A DNA stretch of 64,000 nucleotides from Methanosarcina barkeri str. Wiesmoor (GTDB lineage Archaea; Halobacteriota; Methanosarcinia; Methanosarcinales; Methanosarcinaceae): assembly GCF_000969985.1 (NCBI RefSeq), contig NZ_CP009526.1, positions 1,364,001-1,428,000 of the forward strand. The letters are read 5' to 3'. The notes beneath the pieces are model-generated. The model worked only from the letters and a program-made list of their open reading frames with translations, was not told where the DNA came from and made no database searches. Below are positions 63,088 through 64,000 of this stretch, one piece after another (the first letter of the stretch is position 1; every line of letters begins with the position of its first letter). Made by a program: the position numbers and the translations under genes.

Positions 63088-64000
63088 ATGGATCAGGCAA
63101 TAAATATCGATATCGGTACCAGTGGAATTAGAGCTCAGCTACTGAATCTTATGGACTCCTCTGTCCTCAGGACTGCAATTTTATCCAGAAACCCACTTCC
63201 GGGCGCAAATGTTGTTGACCATATGGACTTTGCGATTAATTATGGGCAGGGTATAGCCCATGAAATTCTTATCTCAGCCGTCAATTCCCTGATAAAGAAC
63301 CTTAAGCCAGAAAATCTCAAGCGTGTAGCTGTTTGTGGGAATCCTATCCAATTGTCGCTATTCGAAGGAATAGAAATACGAGACCTTGCATTTGCGGGAA
63401 AAAATGCCCTCGAGAAAATAAATGTAAAACTTCCAGAAAGGAACGGGCACATGGTCTCAGGAAACGAAATAGGACTTTGTGCAGATGTTGATGTGGTTAT
63501 CCCACCTTCAGTAAAGCATGAAATCGGAGCCGATGCCCTTGCCATGATGGTAAAGAGTGGGTTTCTAGATACTCCCGAGGCATGTATGGTTACGGATTAT
63601 GGGACAAATGCCGAGATGGCCCTGAAGGTAGGAAACAGAATATACACAGGATCGGCTGCTGCAGGCCCTGTTATCGAAGGACAGCAGATCAGCAAAGGAA
63701 TGCTGGCAACGCCTGGAGCAATTGCCGACCTGAAGCTTTCCGGAGGCTGGCAATCGCTTGTTCTTGACGAAAAACTCAGGCTGGTAGAAGGACCAAGAAT
63801 AGACCTGCGCAACAGAACTTTTAAAACCATCGGATATCCTGCAAAGGGAATTACAGGCACGGGGGTAATTGCCCTTATGTATGCAGGACTTGTAACTGGC
63901 ATAATAAAGCCTCCTCATATTGAAGGCGATATAATTCGGCTTGGAAAGGAAATTACGTTTACGGAGAAAGATGTAGTAGAAGCCGGAAAAGCCTTCGGAG
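63088..64000 (+). CDS. RamA-like corrinoid activation protein (partial, runs off the window)
   Basis: The first 304 residues match the N-terminal ASKHA-type domain of corrinoid-reducing activases: INIDIGTSGIRAQLL, VAVCGNPIQLSLFEGIEIRDLA, KHEIGADALAMM, VTDYGTNAEMAL and TGSAAAGPVIEG. RamA-type proteins use ATP to reduce Co(II) to Co(I) in methylamine corrinoid proteins. The C-terminal 4Fe-4S domain should follow beyond 64000. Its place after the corrinoid-protein gene (249 bp) suggests it serves that protein. The start ATG at 63088 has only a weak upstream ribosome-binding site (GGGATAAAG). Confidence 0.9.
   Translation, partial: MDQAINIDIGTSGIRAQLLNLMDSSVLRTAILSRNPLPGANVVDHMDFAINYGQGIAHEILISAVNSLIKNLKPENLKRVAVCGNPIQLSLFEGIEIRDLAFAGKNALEKINVKLPERNGHMVSGNEIGLCADVDVVIPPSVKHEIGADALAMMVKSGFLDTPEACMVTDYGTNAEMALKVGNRIYTGSAAAGPVIEGQQISKGMLATPGAIADLKLSGGWQSLVLDEKLRLVEGPRIDLRNRTFKTIGYPAKGITGTGVIALMYAGLVTGIIKPPHIEGDIIRLGKEITFTEKDVVEAGKAFG

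Overview
The window is chromosomal DNA of a methanogenic archaeon of the genus Methanosarcina, probably close to M. mazei. The evidence is a dimethylamine methyltransferase gene with an in-frame amber codon read as pyrrolysine, its corrinoid protein and permease, a second corrinoid/methyltransferase/RamA-like cluster, the archaeal pterin enzyme MptE, archaeal TATA-box promoters and AT-rich intergenic DNA full of short tandem repeats.

Layout. 0.5-9 kb: a hypothetical helical protein, then a complete tryptophan operon on the minus strand (trpC-B-A-D-F-E-G) with a palindromic operator candidate overlapping its predicted start site. 9-20 kb: a secreted NHL/PKD surface protein, a ribbon-helix-helix-type protein, an exported acidic protein, a thioredoxin-like lipoprotein with a small membrane partner, a cyclophilin, a C-terminally short class II ribonucleotide reductase and an EamA transporter. 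20-24.4 kb: ileS and mptE. 24.4-33.4 kb: an AT-rich island with almost no conventional genes (below). 33.7-43.4 kb: a DUF4143 ATPase, the mtbC-mtbB-permease operon, a SAM methyltransferase, a radical SAM protein, an SMR transporter and a ClpP-like membrane protease homologue. 43.6-52 kb: two identical tRNA-Glu genes flanking a decayed gene, an Sm-like protein and winged-helix regulator pair, a DUF3467 protein, a large Ski2-like helicase, an MTA/MTI phosphorylase and a DUF373 membrane protein. 52-60 kb: a helical charged protein, an RDD protein, superoxide dismutase, an exported glycosylation-rich protein, transposon-like remnants and three DUF457/YdjM-like paralogues. 60.9-64 kb: an UroD-family methyltransferase, a corrinoid protein and a RamA-like activase that runs off the window; the methyl donor is unknown.

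The most unusual part is the 24.4-33.4 kb island. Five promoter-leader modules (TATA boxes near 24833, 25733, 27077, 29234 and 32361) each drive a predicted 196-225 nt 5' leader, followed by a good ribosome-binding site and a tiny gene of 25-63 codons. In all five, the predicted transcript starts within 1-5 nt of the 5' arm of a long-range stem (P1). That stem has a different sequence in different copies but is kept paired by compensatory changes. Three peptides are rich in Gly, Cys, Trp and Tyr, one is aromatic and Cys-rich, and others are small and hydrophobic. Stem-loops, two of them related and covarying, follow several of the peptide genes. Three of the five modules lie directly downstream of mptE or of one of two decayed mptE copies. 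Those two share frameshifts, so the island seems to have grown by segmental duplication of an mptE-leader-peptide unit. I do not recognise this as a described system. The leaders look like a new structured RNA family controlling, or acting together with, small secreted, metal-binding or structural peptides.

A dispersed repeat with a strong hairpin and T-run (core with arms AAGCCTTTTTT / AAAAGGCTT) occurs just 3' of four transcription units and probably serves as a terminator. All functional statements come from sequence reading alone.
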